A stretch of 64,000 bases of DNA from Jaminaea rosea (taxonomy: Eukaryota > Basidiomycota > Exobasidiomycetes > Microstromatales): contig NW_020289975.1 of NCBI RefSeq assembly GCF_003144245.1, positions 2,685,496 to 2,749,495 of the forward strand, in the 5' to 3' direction. This document shows positions 46,870 to 57,260 of the stretch, one piece after another. Both the position numbers and the translations under genes were made by a program. Position 1 is the first letter of the stretch. Every line of letters begins with the position of its first letter. The notes under the pieces are model-generated. The model ran no database searches, had not been told where the DNA came from, and saw nothing but the letters and a program-made list of their open reading frames with translations.

Positions 46870-47867
46870 TTGCTGTGGAGCGCCGGTGGGAGGAACTCAT
46901 CCCACTACTCTTGGGATCTAATTGCTGACATCAAGCTGCAGTATGCACACAAGCTCAGCCAAGGCGTATGCCGCTTCACCTTACCCTACAGCTTGACGGA
47001 AACAGGTTGCGACAAGACCCGCTTCGACTCAATTGTCCAAGACCTGACGGAAGAGCTACACCAGGTATTTCGTTACTCGGCAAGGTGGTGTCAGCCAAGA
47101 GTCGTGGGCTCTATGCTCTGCTTCGACCTCTCTGAGACAAAAATTGGGCCGCAACAATTGCTGAAGTGGGCCTGCAACTTTCATTTTGGTCATCAGTGGG
47201 ATTCAGTCAGACTCGGGAGCCTACCTCTGGTGACGCAGCCAGTGCTGCCGAGGGACTTTTCGTGCTCACAATGTTCGACGTTCCCCCAGAGCTACAGGAG
47301 GACATTGCGGGCAAGATGGAGCAGATACTGAGGCCTGCAATCTCTCATCCGGAAGATCCCGTCGACTATCAGGTACTTGACGTCTGGGGGCCACTGCGCG
47401 CCCAGACTCACGGTGTCGAACCACTGTCACAACTAGTCGCAGTGATTCGCCTCAAGCGTTCTGGACACGACGTCGAGCGACGAGCGAAACGATGGGCCGG
47501 CTTTGCCTTCTCCCGTGCGACGGGCAGGAAGCACAGTCTGTACTTCCCAGGCCGCTTTGATTATTGCGAACATCCCGACTGCCAGGTTGTCAACGCCGAG
47601 GAGAGCAGGCAAGACAGGGCCAAGTGCCCCCACACCTGTCTGGCGTACCCCAAATGCTTGCAAGAGCATACAGGAGCGTCGTGTCCCGTGTGGCAGAACA
47701 TGGTTCGCATCGATCCGAAAAATGCGCACGCGCGCCTCTTGGAGCGGCATTGCAAGGAGGCAGCAGATGATATGATGCGCGCAAGGCAGCTTTGGGAGGA
47801 ACGTAAATGGGAGGAGCCGATGCCGTGGGCATGTTGGGGAGAGGGGTGGCTTATGGAAGACAAGTAG
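46870..47867 (+). CDS. Unknown Cys/His-rich protein; 5' end unresolved
   Basis: Two frames with protein character can be joined through a possible short intron at about 47189-47238. The first reads LIADIKLQYAHKLSQGVCRF and FDSIVQDLTEELHQVFRYSA. The second reads EGLFVLTMFDVPPELQEDIA, HGVEPLSQLVAVIRLKRSG, KRWAGFAFSRATGRKHSLYF and a Cys/His cluster: FDYCEHPDCQ, then AKCPHTCLAYPKC and EHTGASCP. It ends ACWGEGWLMEDK at 47867. The Cys/His cluster resembles a zinc-binding nucleic-acid knuckle in spacing but is not a standard one. The frame enters at an acceptor-like CAG at 46867-46869 without an ATG, so an upstream exon is expected. I do not recognise the family. Confidence 0.45.
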
Positions 47868-48511
47868 CAACATCGCGCTCGACTGCCCGCCCTCAAGGGA
47901 AGCGACATTTAATACGACATCGCCATGCGCTTTTGCACAAGGACCTCGACTACTGCGCATGGCGCCGCGCCAAAAATGACCTGAAAGCGTCAAGGCAAGC
48001 AGCGTGCCGTCTCGATGGCATCGGAGACGAGTAACAGCGGTGCGCTGGAGGAGCTCAGATTCGCGCGTTCGGCTGATGCTGGGCGGTATCAATGTGAGCC
48101 GCGGGTCACCAGTCCACCAAGGCTGAGGGCGTGGATCCACCGCCGCACAGAGCAAAGAGATCAGACAGAACACATGACTCGCTGGGCGGGGCGCGAATGA
48201 TCCAGCTTCTATGGTCAGGAGAAGCCCAGCTCAGCGCATCGGCGGCACTGCTGCGGCTGTCCCTCATGACGCGTCACGGCAACGTAGACGCTCCTAGACC
48301 TCTTCAATGTGGCGCACAGCATGCGGCAGGCTACGCATAGCAATCTGGTATCAAACAAAAGTGGCAAATCTTCGGTGGGGTAAAAGGAATGGATTGGAGC
48401 GAGTAAAGAGGTGGGGCCGAAACAGTGCCTGCGGTCACGGCAGGCAGGAATAGCACGTCGGATCAAGAGCAAGAGGTGAGAGACTACGCGAACCAGTGAG
48501 CTATGGAGCGC
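47868..48511. other. Convergent gap
   Basis: About 640 bases between the Cys/His-rich gene and the glycine-rich secreted protein gene, which converge. Only short frames without protein character are seen. Confidence 0.35.
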
Positions 48512-49500
48512 TTACTGGGGACCGTTGGGCTGGAAAGGGCTGCTCTGCCCGCCACCAGCACCAGCAGCGCCTCCAGGGCCTGCAGCGGCACCTCCGCCTC
48601 CCAAGCAGTTGCCTGTAAAGGTGTGAAGGGGATGGAAAGAGTCAGTCATGTGGCACGGACTGGTAACATGAAGAGGACACTCACCGAGCAGGCAGCCGCC
48701 AAGACCAGCGCCACCGCCTGCGAGGAAAAGAAGATCGAAGTATTGAGTCAGTAGAGTCCCTTTGACTGCTAGACACAGCCTCCATTACGCACCAAGTCCG
48801 AAAAGGCCACCGCCGTTGATGCCAGCGCCGCCGTTACCATCAGCCCTGGCCTCTACGACCTCAGTCTCCCTCTTGGAAGGTCCATTTGGGCGGAATGGGC
48901 TCGAAGCACCTCCACCTGCTCCGGCGGCGCCACCAGGGCCTGCTGCGGCACCTCCGCCTCCCAAGCATTGGCCTAAAAAGGATGTAGAAGGGGCACAGTA
49001 ATGGTCACGGTCAGCGACGCGTTCGAGGATGGTAGCACGGACAGGAGACTCACCGAAGAGGCAGCCACCCAGGCCAGCTCCGCCGCTGTCATGTCGAGAA
49101 GGTAGGAACTCAGTCAGTGTGCAGGCTCGCCTTCGCAGCGAGCGACTCTACTCACCCAAGTCCGGCCAGTCCACCGCCCACGATTCCCGCACCGCCGTTG
49201 CCCTGCTGACGCTCGACGACGACCCCAGTCTCGCGCTTGGAAGGTCCATTGGGCTGGAAAGGGGATGCGCTGCCTCCCCCGGCTCCGGCGGCGCCACCAG
49301 GGCCTGCTGCGGCACCTCCTCCTCCGAGACAGTTACCTGTATACGTGAGGAGAGGTGAGCATGGGGTCAGCCACGTGGCCAGTACTGGTAACATGGAGAG
49401 GGTACTCACCGAAGAGGCAGCCGCCGAGACCGGCACCTCCGCCGAGACCCAGAGGGCCGTTGCCTACGATGCCGGCACCACCGTTGCCATCAGCACGGGG
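48512..49500 (-). repeat. Three tandem gene modules, each about 290 bases including introns
   Basis: The same exon-intron-exon unit recurs three times within one gene. Coding parts are nearly identical over CLGGGGAAAGPGGAAGAGGG. Flanking introns are more diverged. The first module lacks the intron that splits GLGG/GAGLGG in the other two. Confidence 0.85.
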
Positions 49501-49563
49501 AGCGACGGGGGCAGCGACAGCAGCGCTAGCCATAGCGGCGACGACGAAGACAGAGAACTTCAT
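48512..49563 (-). CDS. Secreted glycine-rich repeat protein built from duplicated exons (6 exons)
   Basis: Exons are 49563-49410, 49336-49156, 49085-49054, 48972-48793, 48717-48685 and 48612-48512; they join to exactly 226 codons plus stop. A signal peptide (MKFSVFVVAAMASAAVAA) precedes three copies of one module: GNGGAGI.G..L.GLGGGAGLGG, then CLFGNCLGGGGAAAGPGGAA, then GAGGG.[AS]SPF.PNGP. Copies 1-2 and 2-3 are linked by SKRET plus a short Arg-containing spacer, a likely Kex2 site. Each module has one Cys pair with four residues between. Exons 2 and 4 (181 and 180 nt) and exons 3 and 5 (32 and 33 nt) are duplicate pairs. Such a protein could be a wall structural protein or a precursor of small disulfide peptides. 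I know no named family. Confidence 0.85.
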
Positions 49564-51486
49564 GTTGATTTGAGTAAGGGGTTGTAGGGTTGGGGCTGGA
49601 GTGAGGGGCGAGTGGAGTGATGGAGAGGACAAAGGAAAAGACGAGGGACAGAGGGGTTCTTATAATTCTCTTACGAAGCCGTGACGTCGCGCTTGAGATG
49701 CAGCAGTGCCCTAGCGCGTCCCTCCTTTCACAACTGTCGAAGTGTAGCAAGGTTCGCTAGAGCGGGCACCGATCAGGTTGCGGAGGGGCATTGCGGGGTA
49801 GCAGGGTCGCTGGAAGCTCTCTGAGAGAAACCAATTCTGGCGGACCTTCGACGAGGTTGCCGTAGAGCGAACGAGGTCACAGCGGGGACGAATAGCGAAG
49901 CGGCTCTGCGGTGGTGCCAGACTACAGTCATTCCCATTAGCAGCGTCACTGTATGCGAGACACAGGCATCAAATCATGGTGCGGGGCATTGATCTTGAGA
50001 AGCCTGAACAATGGCTGGGTGTCTTCGAGGCCAGATGCTCAGGGACAATGGACGCGACGCCGTGGCGAGGCAGTCGCATAAATTGACTGGCGAGCCGATA
50101 TTAGCGAGCTTGGCAGCCGACCGCACCTTGGCTCGACGACAAACACACGGACCATGCGAGTCTAGGTGGCCCATCTGTCCTCGCCCTCAATCGAAGACGT
50201 ATGGCCATTTCCTTTGTCTCGCTACGACGAAGCTGTTGGCGACTGAGCCAACAAAGCCTTCTGGGGCAGTGTCGTTTTGACGAGTCGTTGGGTTCTGTGC
50301 AGAGATTGGCCGTAGAGGGCTGGGCTGCGCGCGCTCGTGCGAGAAGCTGCTTTCTGGGCCTACCTCGTCCTCTTGCTATGATCACAATTGCCCAAGTTGT
50401 TACTCAATACGAAATGAATGAACAATTTCCTCGCGCCGAGCGGAGTCGCTCCCAAAGAAGCAATCGCAATCATGCAAGCGGGATGGATGATCAGCAAGTG
50501 TGCTTTCACGCCTTCAAGGGCCAAGCTTCGCAGCCACGGGGTATGGGAGGAAGGTTTGAATCAGCGCATGGTACCGCGATGTCGTCGATCGAGGTCGTCG
50601 AAAGATCGGGCGTTTGTCTCAGTGGGTACTGTGCCTTCAAGCTGCTGGTTGGCAGGAGCAGCGAGGATTCACGATTTTGCCTCTCGTCTCGGGTCAACAA
50701 CGAACAAAGGACACTAGCTCGCGTTTGGGGACCCCGCACTCTTCCTCTGCTTCGCTGCACAGACACTGCAGCGGCTCCCCCGCACTTCTTGCCGCTCGCT
50801 TCGATTCGCGTCCCGCGCGCCGCGCCTGCCTTTCGCTCCGCATCACCATCATCATCATCATCGTCGCCAAAACAAGAGAGACGGCGGGTCGGGGTTGCGG
50901 GAGGAAGTTAACGTATGTAACACTGAGGTGTTGATGAAGTGAATTCCGCCAAGGTCTTGCGCTGAGGGAAGCTTGGAGGGTCAAGCTCGAAATTGGAAGC
51001 TTGGACGCTGCGTTGCCGCGCGGCAGAATGCTTTCTGGCTGTTGAAACGCACGATCACGCGCACAAGCTTCTCTGTAAGCACACTGGCTGCAGAGGGGCT
51101 CCGCGCAGGTTCGTCTGTGCGCGACGACGCCCCTTCACCACACCTAGGATCAATATGTTGAGAGCCTGACGGGGCTTTCCACGTTGGTAGTGCCACATCG
51201 TCTCCGATCATCGCCGGGGAAAGACGGACGAGCGGCCATGGTCAGGTCCATGGCCTACTTGACTTCCCCTGACTTGTCTCAGTCGTCAGCAGAAGGGAAG
51301 GCAGGGACGATGACACTCGAGGTCACGCTAGCTGATGATAGGTCGTGGAGCCCATCAAGACGAGTCACAACGTGCCAGGAGCCATCGCGCTCACTCCGAG
51401 CACCGGATCAGTCTACATTAAGCATGATCCATTACGTAGTCGAAAGAACGAGAGTGCGAATCCTCCACGCCTTCGAAACCTCCGTC
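49564..51486. promoter_or_regulatory. Long intergenic region upstream of the glycine-rich gene
   Basis: About 1.9 kb between the start of the glycine-rich gene and the stop of the next secreted protein gene, both on the minus strand. The first few hundred bases should be the promoter. A plus-strand frame at 50201-50911 has no family resemblance and mixed composition, so I treat it as chance. No repeat or RNA gene is seen; the region is a little less G+C-rich than the genes. Confidence 0.35.
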
Positions 51487-52365
51487 TCAGATGCTCTTGT
51501 CCGTGCCTGAGTCGAGACGTCTCCTGCATCGACGTGCTTTTCCCGTTCCATCACCACCGCCTTGAGCCTGAGAGGCACCCTGTGCAGCACCATGAGCACC
51601 ATGAGCCGCGTCTTGAGCGCTGTTATTCGCACTCCCCTTCGCATTTGATGCTGCCGATCCTACCGCCCCCGCCGCTCCTGAAGTCGACGTCGGAACTGCA
51701 GCCTTGGATGATGACGCCGTGCTTCCCGCTTTGACTACGCTGCTCGTCGATGACGATGACGACGCCGCAGTGCTCGCCGCTGCTGCCACCTTGCTGGCAG
51801 ATGAGGGGTGAAGTGCCCCCCCAACGGCTCCCGCCTCAGCATCTCCCAACCCGAGCGCCCCTCCACCGCCAAAGCAGTTCCCAATCAAGCAGAGGTTCGC
51901 CGCATCAGCCGCAGCGATTCCATTTCCGTGGACCTCAGCTTGGGCTACGCTCCCCTGCGTACCCTTGGCTCCCGTAGCTTTCCCTTCGCCAACAGCTTCA
52001 TTGCCCAGCACCCCAGCAGCAACGGCTCCCGCGTCACCTAGGCAGACGACATCCCCTGCTACGCAAATCTCGACGGAGCCGGCGAGGCCCCCGCCAACGC
52101 CCTGGCTATTTCTTGAGCCGCCGAAGGAGGAGGATGTCTGCAATCGAGAAGATGAAAACAGGTAAGCGCTGGTCGTGCCGGTGGGACATTGACATTGCGA
52201 GCTTACCACGTCAATGAGAGAGGGGTCATTTTGCGTCGCTGCAGCTCCACCGCCTCCCTGAGGCGCACCATTGGCAGAAATGAGAGGCGTGGCCGCGACA
52301 TTGTTACCGTGAAGCAGAGCCAAGCACTGTGCAAGTGAGAAGAGAGTGACATGAGAGCGACCCAT
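51487..52365 (-). CDS. Secreted Gly/Ala/Ser-rich protein sharing a Cys-Gly motif with the 49-kb protein (2 exons)
   Basis: Start at the ATG at 52365, where the frame begins MGRSHVTLFSLAQCLALLHG, a signal peptide. A probable 69-nt stop-free intron at 52206-52138 leaves 269 residues. After TPLISANGAPQGGGG the chain contains ICVAGDVVCLGDAG and, further on, NLCLIGNCFGGGGALGLG, which parallels CLFGNCLGGGGA of the glycine-rich protein two kilobases away. The C-terminal third is Ala/Ser-rich (likely O-glycosylated) and ends in a basic tail KARRCRRRLDSG. No GPI anchor signal is evident. It is probably a wall-associated or secreted protein of the same loose family as its neighbour. Function unknown. 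Confidence 0.75.
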   Translation of the reverse strand: MGRSHVTLFSLAQCLALLHGNNVAATPLISANGAPQGGGGAAATQNDPSLIDVVSSQCQCPTGTTSAYLFSSSRLQTSSSFGGSRNSQGVGGGLAGSVEICVAGDVVCLGDAGAVAAGVLGNEAVGEGKATGAKGTQGSVAQAEVHGNGIAAADAANLCLIGNCFGGGGALGLGDAEAGAVGGALHPSSASKVAAAASTAASSSSSTSSVVKAGSTASSSKAAVPTSTSGAAGAVGSAASNAKGSANNSAQDAAHGAHGAAQGASQAQGGGDGTGKARRCRRRLDSGTDKSI

Positions 52366-52813
52366 CGGGGGCGACGGTGACGATGAAGGAAAGGGTGAGG
52401 AGCGAAGAGGGAGATATTGACGATAGTCAAGACGAAAAGAGAATGGAAAGGGACCAATGGCTCGCATTGAGTGGCTTCCATGAACCAATCTATCTACCCT
52501 TTGCCTCGCCTGCCATTCGCCAAGGACGGCTGCTCGTTCCTTGATGACCTTCCAACACTGAAAAGCCCCTCTCGCGTTTCGCCCTCTTCGCCTGCCTCGC
52601 CTCGCGAATGGGCGTAGGTGCGCAGCCTGAGACCGCCCTAGCCGTACTCGCCTCAATGAGTTGCATCGGAGCGCCCGGCCGCCATCGATTGGCCTTCCGT
52701 GCTCCGCTCGCGCGGCCAGTCGGTCGACTCGGCGCGATGGCCATTTGAGAATCATCTGGCCTTTGTCCATCCTCTAAGGAATGCGAACAAGAGGTCAATA
52801 GCATGCGTACGAG
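52366..52813. promoter_or_regulatory. Upstream region of the secreted Gly/Ala/Ser-rich gene
   Basis: About 450 bases between this gene and the stop of MOG1 on the same strand. The 60 bases next to 52365 are purine-rich on the plus strand, meaning pyrimidine-rich on the coding strand. No other feature seen. Confidence 0.4.
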
Positions 52814-53535
52814 CTACTGAAACAGACCCCAATCTACAATCTTCAGACTTTGCGCTGCCCGCCTGAAGGCCTCGGCCACGTTGGCATCGCCTCGTGGCGT
52901 CTCCTCTGTCCTTCCATCGCTGCTCTTCAGCGGCTCGTTCCAGCTCATGACCAAGTCGACGTCCTTCCTCGGCGCCAGTCGATACAGCGCAAAATGGATC
53001 AGGACGTTGTCAAGCGGCTGATCTGGCTTGGCGAATTTTCGGACTTGCTGAACGCCGGTGAGGAGGGAGGGAGAAGGAGGGTCCGAGTCGCTGGAAGACG
53101 CGGACGCTGGTGAGGGCTGAAGCGTGAGGATACGTGATGACTCGGCGTCATTGTCGTGCGCCAAAGAGGAGAAGTGGAAGCTGTACGAGAAGAGAGCGAG
53201 GGGGAATCAGCGTCTCGAGCTGGATTCGATGCCTCGCTCCAGTCTCACCGCAAAGCCGCCTCGGTATCATCTTTTGCCTCCCCCTCTTTGACGCTTTCCA
53301 AAACCTCGACAATGCAAGTGACATCCGAGCTCGGACTCAGAAGTACCTCTTGATTGTCTGGTATCTGGCGAAGGTCGCTGCGACGCAGAGGGGGCTACCA
53401 ATCAGCTGGCTGAGCCCATGGCTCTCCTCCTCCTGCTCATGCTCACGAAGCATCGATCAGCCCTTGAGGCATGTCCAAAGTGATCGCACCACCAAAGAGC
53501 TCTCTTTTCTCTGTCTGCTGATTTGAGATGGCCAT
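52814..53535 (-). CDS. MOG1: MOG1-like Ran-GTPase interacting nuclear import factor (3 exons)
   Basis: Exons are 53535-53447, 53377-53249 and 53180-52814, giving 194 residues. The N-terminus KRELFGGAITLDMPQGLIDA and, after the splice, SDLRQIPDNQEVLLSPSSD are the signature of Mog1, which binds the Ran GTPase and releases nucleotide during nuclear transport. Next come CIVEVLESVKEGE and, in the last exon, VLIHFALYRLAPRKDVDLVM and RRAAQSLKIVDWGLFQ, matching the beta-sheet and last helix of the fold. A Ser/Pro-rich insert near residues 105-120 is not conserved. The family assignment is firm. Confidence 0.92.
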
Positions 53536-53802
53536 GCTGACGAGGAAGAAGTGGAATCGATGGTGTGGAGCAGCAGCAGCTCAATGAAATCTATTCGTCC
53601 CCCTCGCCCTCAGTCCGCCTCGACCTCCCTTTCGCTCCAAAGCAAGCGACGGGCCAACCGATTCGGGGTCGGCAGGCGGCCTGTGTCAACTCGGACTCGC
53701 CGTGAGCCCTGACGCGGGAAACCAACCAACATCACGCCGGCGGCCTCACCTTCCCATCGCTACCACCCTACCACTCCCTCATACCCCAACCCGTAAGCCG
53801 GA

Positions 53803-55308
53803 ATGGACGACTCAATGGATGCCTCGTCCTCTTCGGCCGTCCTTTCGCGCCTCACCCTTGACCTTCGTGGCACACGCTTCGTCATCGAGCGTGAGACGCT
53901 CATGCACCTCCCTGAATCGGTGCTCCTCTGCTTGTTTCCCAATGGTCTCGTGCTGACGAGGCAGAATCAGGGACTGGGCGGGTTGGATGACCCAGAGGAT
54001 GAAGAAGAAGAGGAGGTGTACATGGTCGATGTGAGTTCTGCGAAGGCGAGGCAGCATACAAGCATCATTGCGCTGACCATCCTCGCTCATCATCCTTGCG
54101 TCCCCAGTTCGACCCACAATGTCTCTCCTACGTCCTCTCCTTCTTCAAGTCGGCGCAAGAGGACTTTTATGGTACGCCGAACCGCCCGGGAAAGTATCGT
54201 GGGCTGAGGCAGCAGCCTTCATCTGACTTCAATGACAACAGTTTCATGTCCGGCGGAGGAGGAGCAGGATTGAGCTCGAATCCGTTGCTCAATAAGCAGG
54301 CTATCATCGTGCTGAGGGAGGAACTGGTGGGTCCACGTACGGGTCAGTGCGTTCACCCCGCTCATTGCTGACATCTTCACCACCCGCGAGTCGCCAGGAA
54401 TACTTTGTCATACCGCCCAAGGCGACATCCAAGCTTGATGGGGACGGGCGCGAGGGCACAAACTTAGAGGGCAAGGCGACGAACGCTCTTCTCAAGCTCA
54501 AGCATTCAGCCGGAGAAGCCTTGCTCCAGCGTAGACACATCTTTACGGCCCTGCAGCGCAATGTCAACAAGGAGAATAACATGGCTGAGCAGCACCTCAT
54601 CGACATGTTGTGCATGAGGTGAGCGCGAGGGAGGGCAGTGAGAGCAGTTGGGGATGTGAGCTGACTATGTCCATTCGTTTGCACACACAGTGGCTTCTCT
54701 CGCGATGATCTCTGGGGCTTCAGAGCCGTCGAGCCCACACGCTGCAGCATCACCTCAATTGCCCTCGTCCTGCTCAAGACGGTGAGCGGCCAACCGCTGC
54801 TATCATACACTTCTTGTCTCTCCGCTGACCATCAGATTCCCCCACGCTCGTGCGCAGGGCATCCGCTTTGGCCCCAATGATGGGCCCGCGAACCCAAACG
54901 AGGAAGAAGTCGACTTCATGGACGGGGTCCGCGTAGACCACACGCAACTCAGCACGGCCCAAAAGCTCCTCCTCTTCTGGCGCAAGCCCGCGCGTAAATG
55001 CTGGTGGGACGGAGTAGACATTGTCGTCCCTCACACGTCGGCGTCTGCCTCTTCAGCAGAGCAGGATGGGTCTGCTGCTCTGGCCCAACAGGCCGCGGAT
55101 GAGGCCGAGGGAGCGGACATGAATGCTACAACGGCGGGGATGACGGGCAAGGAGGTGGAACTGCTGAGGAGTAAGGGCGGCAGGAAGTGCAGAGTCTGGG
55201 CGAGGAGGGTTTGGACATTGGAGTTGAGCCTGGTGAGCTGCCCTCGCTACAAGTCGAATGGCTGCTTCACCTGAGCTGACGTCCGACTGCCTTTCATCAC
55301 AGATCTAA
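53803..55308 (+). CDS. WHI2: WHI2-like BTB-fold growth regulator (6 exons)
   Basis: Exons are 53803-54030, 54108-54326, 54398-54618, 54691-54781, 54858-55232 and 55303-55308, giving 379 residues. The BTB-like core reads LTLDLRGTRFVIERETLMHL, PESVLLCLFPNGL and, after the first splice, FDPQCLSYVLSFFKSAQEDF. The rest contains EYFVIPPKAT, RDDLWGFRAVEPTRCSI and KLLLFWRKPARKCWWDGVDI. This pattern is found in the fungal Whi2 family, which with Psr phosphatases restrains TORC1 and acts in stress and growth arrest. The last exon codes only Ile plus stop, which is unusual but follows from a good acceptor (CATCACAG) and keeps the frame. An acidic loop (PEDEEEEE) interrupts the BTB core. Confidence 0.82.
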
Positions 55309-55598
55309 ATGCATGCAGAGCATATGGCGCCTGCTCAGTCCTTATGCACCAGCATCTCTCGCTACCTCGATCCCCCCTTGCGACTCTCATATACCCCTCG
55401 AGGCAGATCTAGACATCGTCTGCTACCGCGCCTGGACACTAGCTTCCCATCTCATCTCACTCAGCCTCCATCTGCTATCCTCGTGCGTGGCTAATCAATC
55501 TGCATTCCATCGGTAACTGTGAATGGCTTCGTTATGAGTTAAACCGCAGCTTCCTTTCTTCAACAACCCTCATCACCGATCTGATCCCCTCTTGCGCC

Positions 55599-56137
55599 TC
55601 AATCGAGATCTGGAGGCGGCAGGGGTCCCCTCTCCCTTCCTCTTCCCAACGTGTCCGCCTTCTGATCAATGGCACCCTTGGTGCTCTGCCCCTTCGGGTC
55701 CACCTCAGCCTCCGGGTCGTACAACTTCGGTACGTCCAGCCCTACTCGGCGAGCCGTCGCCTTGACTCGCTCTTGCTCTGTCAGGTCGTGAAGCGGGGAG
55801 TAGCGATGCAAGAGTTCCTGTGTGACGAGGGGTGAAAGGACATCAGCAAGAACGCAAACAGATGTGAAAGTACAGTGGGAGCAGCGTTACATACCCTATG
55901 CACCCTGTTGCTCCTCAGGTACGTCTCCAAGTCCCTCATCTCCCTCAATGCACCTTCTGTTTCCTTTGCCTTGCCATCGCGAAACGTTGTCCTAACATAC
56001 GCCACAATGGGCTGACTCTTGAAGGCTGGCGCGAGAGTGGGCTTGGGTGGATTATTCGGATTTGAGCGAAGCTCCCGGAGGAGTGTGCGGTATAGATGGC
56101 GCGGTGTTGCCGTTGATGAAGAGGCAGCGGCTGACAT
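55599..56137 (-). CDS. FMC1: FMC1-like mitochondrial ATP synthase assembly factor (2 exons)
   Basis: Exons are 56137-55895 and 55817-55599, giving 153 residues. The N-terminal helix HLYRTLLRELRSNP is the LYR motif. The middle has IVAYVRTTFRDGK and the second exon begins ELLHRYSPLHDLTEQERVKA and TARRVGLDVPKLY, close to the conserved YNP..T..ERV..TARRVG element of Fmc1. Fmc1 helps Atp12 assemble the F1 sector of ATP synthase in mitochondria. The last 35 residues are charged and probably disordered. Short LYR proteins are easily confused with each other, but the ARRVG element favours FMC1. Confidence 0.8.
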
Positions 56138-56414
56138 GGTTAAGTGTGAGAGTGGGGGAAGAGTGAGAGGTGCCGAGAAGAAGTTGAAATGAGGGAGCGG
56201 ACAGACACCAGACGGACAGAAAGGCGGAGAGCGGACCACGACGGAGGCGCACCGAGCCAAAGCGGCGGCTCTGAGATACATAGTCAGGGTGGAGCGCGAT
56301 CAGATGCCATTAGAGTACAAGGCGAGGCGGTATGCGGCTCGACCAAAGGAGGTGCAGAGTACAAGGAGAAAGACCTTCGGGGCAGTCGGCGTGCGGGCTG
56401 GGGGCGCTTGCCGG

Positions 56415-57260
56415 TCAACCAATTGGCTTGAGGCGGAAATTGAGGCTGAGAAGAGATTGAACGAGACACTGTCGAGCAAACACAAGATGGAGTCAGAAGT
56501 CAGCCTTCGTGAGCTTGATGGCATGGGCATCATCGGGAGGCCGGGCGCGGAGCTCACCTTGAGGTCCTGCACCAAGTAATACATGACCCTCAACCCCTCT
56601 GGATCCTCGCTATCCTGCACCTCAACGAGGGACCCAATCTTTGCCGTCTCAAAAGAGATGTGGTCATTGCCTAGTCGGACTTCAAGCTCTTGACGGCCGA
56701 CGACGTTCTTCTTGGGCCACTTGCTATCGTCCTCGCTGGGCATCACCGAGAGGGACGAGTGGGAGGGTGGTCAGTCGAGACCCCTCAATTTCGATGCAAA
56801 GAGATGGCGCACTCACCGCATAATTTCGCTCTCCTCAATGATACGTCGGAACTCGTTGATCATGGCTTGGGAGACCCACACTGAGGGTGAAGAGGGGAGT
56901 CGGGGAAGGTATGTCAGTCCTGATGCCAGCCCCTCCTCCTTCCATCCCGCCGCGCTACCCACTCTCTTTGCGGATGAGCGAGTCCCGGCGATAGTTGGAG
57001 TTGTTGGCATAGCGCAGTCTCCCCCTGCTTAGCTCCCATTCGAAGAATTCATGACCATGCTAAGAAGGAGGGGAAGGGGCGAGGTTGCGAGGTCAGTGGT
57101 GCATACAGCCAGGCCAGGCCAGGCCAGGAGCGACGGCGCCTCACTTGTCCCTGATGGCCGGTACTGCGAGCGAGACGAAATCGTCAGTACTAGTCCTGTC
57201 TCGTCATGCTCATCGCGCTTGCACTCACTAGTACCGCACGTAGAAGTCGTTGGCCGACAT
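56415..57260 (-). CDS. MAGO: MAGO nashi, exon-junction-complex core protein (6 exons)
   Basis: Exons are 57260-57229, 57163-57145, 57059-56963, 56880-56817, 56735-56558 and 56468-56415, joining to exactly 147 residues. The protein begins [20 protein letters not shown], then [88 protein letters not shown] and YYLVQDLK, all standard Mago positions. With Y14 it clamps eIF4A3 on spliced mRNA. The second exon is only 19 nt. The C-terminus reads [17 protein letters not shown], more diverged than the usual CLVFSLI.LHFKIKPI. The start codon lies 242 bases from that of SMC2 on the other strand. Confidence 0.95.
57108..57127 (+). repeat. Tandem GCCAG pentanucleotide (4 units) inside a MAGO intron
   Basis: Four perfect GCCAG units lie in the intron after the 19-nt exon of MAGO. 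Read on the coding strand they are CTGGC units. They do not touch the splice sites. Confidence 0.8.

Noticed and set aside
50201-50911. 236-codon plus-strand ORF in a long intergenic region
   Set aside because: Mixed composition, no domain, no consistent introns and no leader-like sequence; probably chance in G+C-rich DNA.
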